Below, piece by piece: positions 5,201-5,267 of a DNA stretch of 5,267 nt. Position 1 is the first letter of the stretch. Each line of letters opens with the position of its first letter. The position numbers were made by a program, and so were the translations under genes. Source of the stretch: an uncultured Clostridia bacterium (lineage in GTDB: Bacteria > Bacillota > Clostridia > Christensenellales > Aristaeellaceae); NCBI GenBank assembly GCA_934643535.1, contig CAKUCE010000219.1, positions 1 through 5,267 of the forward strand, read 5' to 3'. Under the pieces are notes generated by a model that was not told the origin of the DNA, searched no databases, and saw only the letters and a list, made by a program, of their open reading frames with translations.

Positions 5201-5267
5201 GCGTTGCAAAGGTACACAGGAAACACGGCAATTTTCCAACCGGCAAAATTTGAGTATGCCTCACGCC
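5201..5267. other. Right flank without a recognised gene
   Basis: Beyond the terminator I see no start with a convincing ribosome site. The only structure is a weak inverted repeat, AATTTT (5230-5235) and AAAATT (5245-5250). The flank may be the 3' end or spacer of a neighbouring - strand unit. Confidence 0.4.

Noticed and set aside
5028..5264. Overlapping small open frames, + 5038-5253 (71 aa) and - 5028-5264 (78 aa), over the repeat region
   Set aside because: Both merely read through the repeats, hairpins and terminator. The stem-compensating changes alter residues in the + frame (Ala to Ile, Arg to Trp), so the fold and not the protein appears conserved. Neither has a good ribosome site.

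Overview
The window carries most of a sortase-assembled (covalent) pilus operon from a Gram-positive bacterium. Three consecutive surface-protein genes end in LPXTG-type sorting signals followed by a membrane helix and a basic tail, and two sortase genes lie among them. GC-rich coding sequence, strong AGGAGG-type ribosome sites, fimbrial isopeptide/Cna-B domains and the style of both sortases point to the Firmicutes, most likely a gut clostridium of the Oscillospiraceae type. The taxon is inference; no marker gene is present.

Layout, all on the + strand: (1) the 3' part of a tip adhesin gene, cut by the left edge: end of a von Willebrand A domain, a beta-rich domain, a Cna-B domain and LPDTG (2-1150). 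(2) After 76 nt with a 9-bp hairpin, a complete 477-aa backbone pilin with LPSTG (1227-2660). (3) After a 124-nt spacer with two perfect hairpins, one of 21 bp, a class C (pilin-polymerising) sortase (2785-3618). (4) Five nt later, a 231-aa minor pilin with a Pro/Thr-rich stalk and LPQTG, probably the base subunit (3624-4319). (5) Overlapping it by 8 nt, a second, single-pass sortase of another class, probably the wall-anchoring enzyme (4312-4995). Positions 4996-5267 have no convincing gene but are rich in inverted and direct repeats and contain a bidirectional-looking terminator (5161-5200).

Expected working: the class C sortase cleaves the LPXTG motifs and joins backbone pilins through a lysine (candidate K159 of the pilin), with the adhesin at the tip. 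The minor pilin ends polymerisation and the second sortase attaches it to peptidoglycan. The gene content is a known type of system. The less ordinary signals are the structured spacer between pilin and sortase C, which also encloses a possible 19-codon leader ORF; the end of the second sortase gene inside a palindrome; and a pair of downstream repeats whose differences are base-pair compensating.
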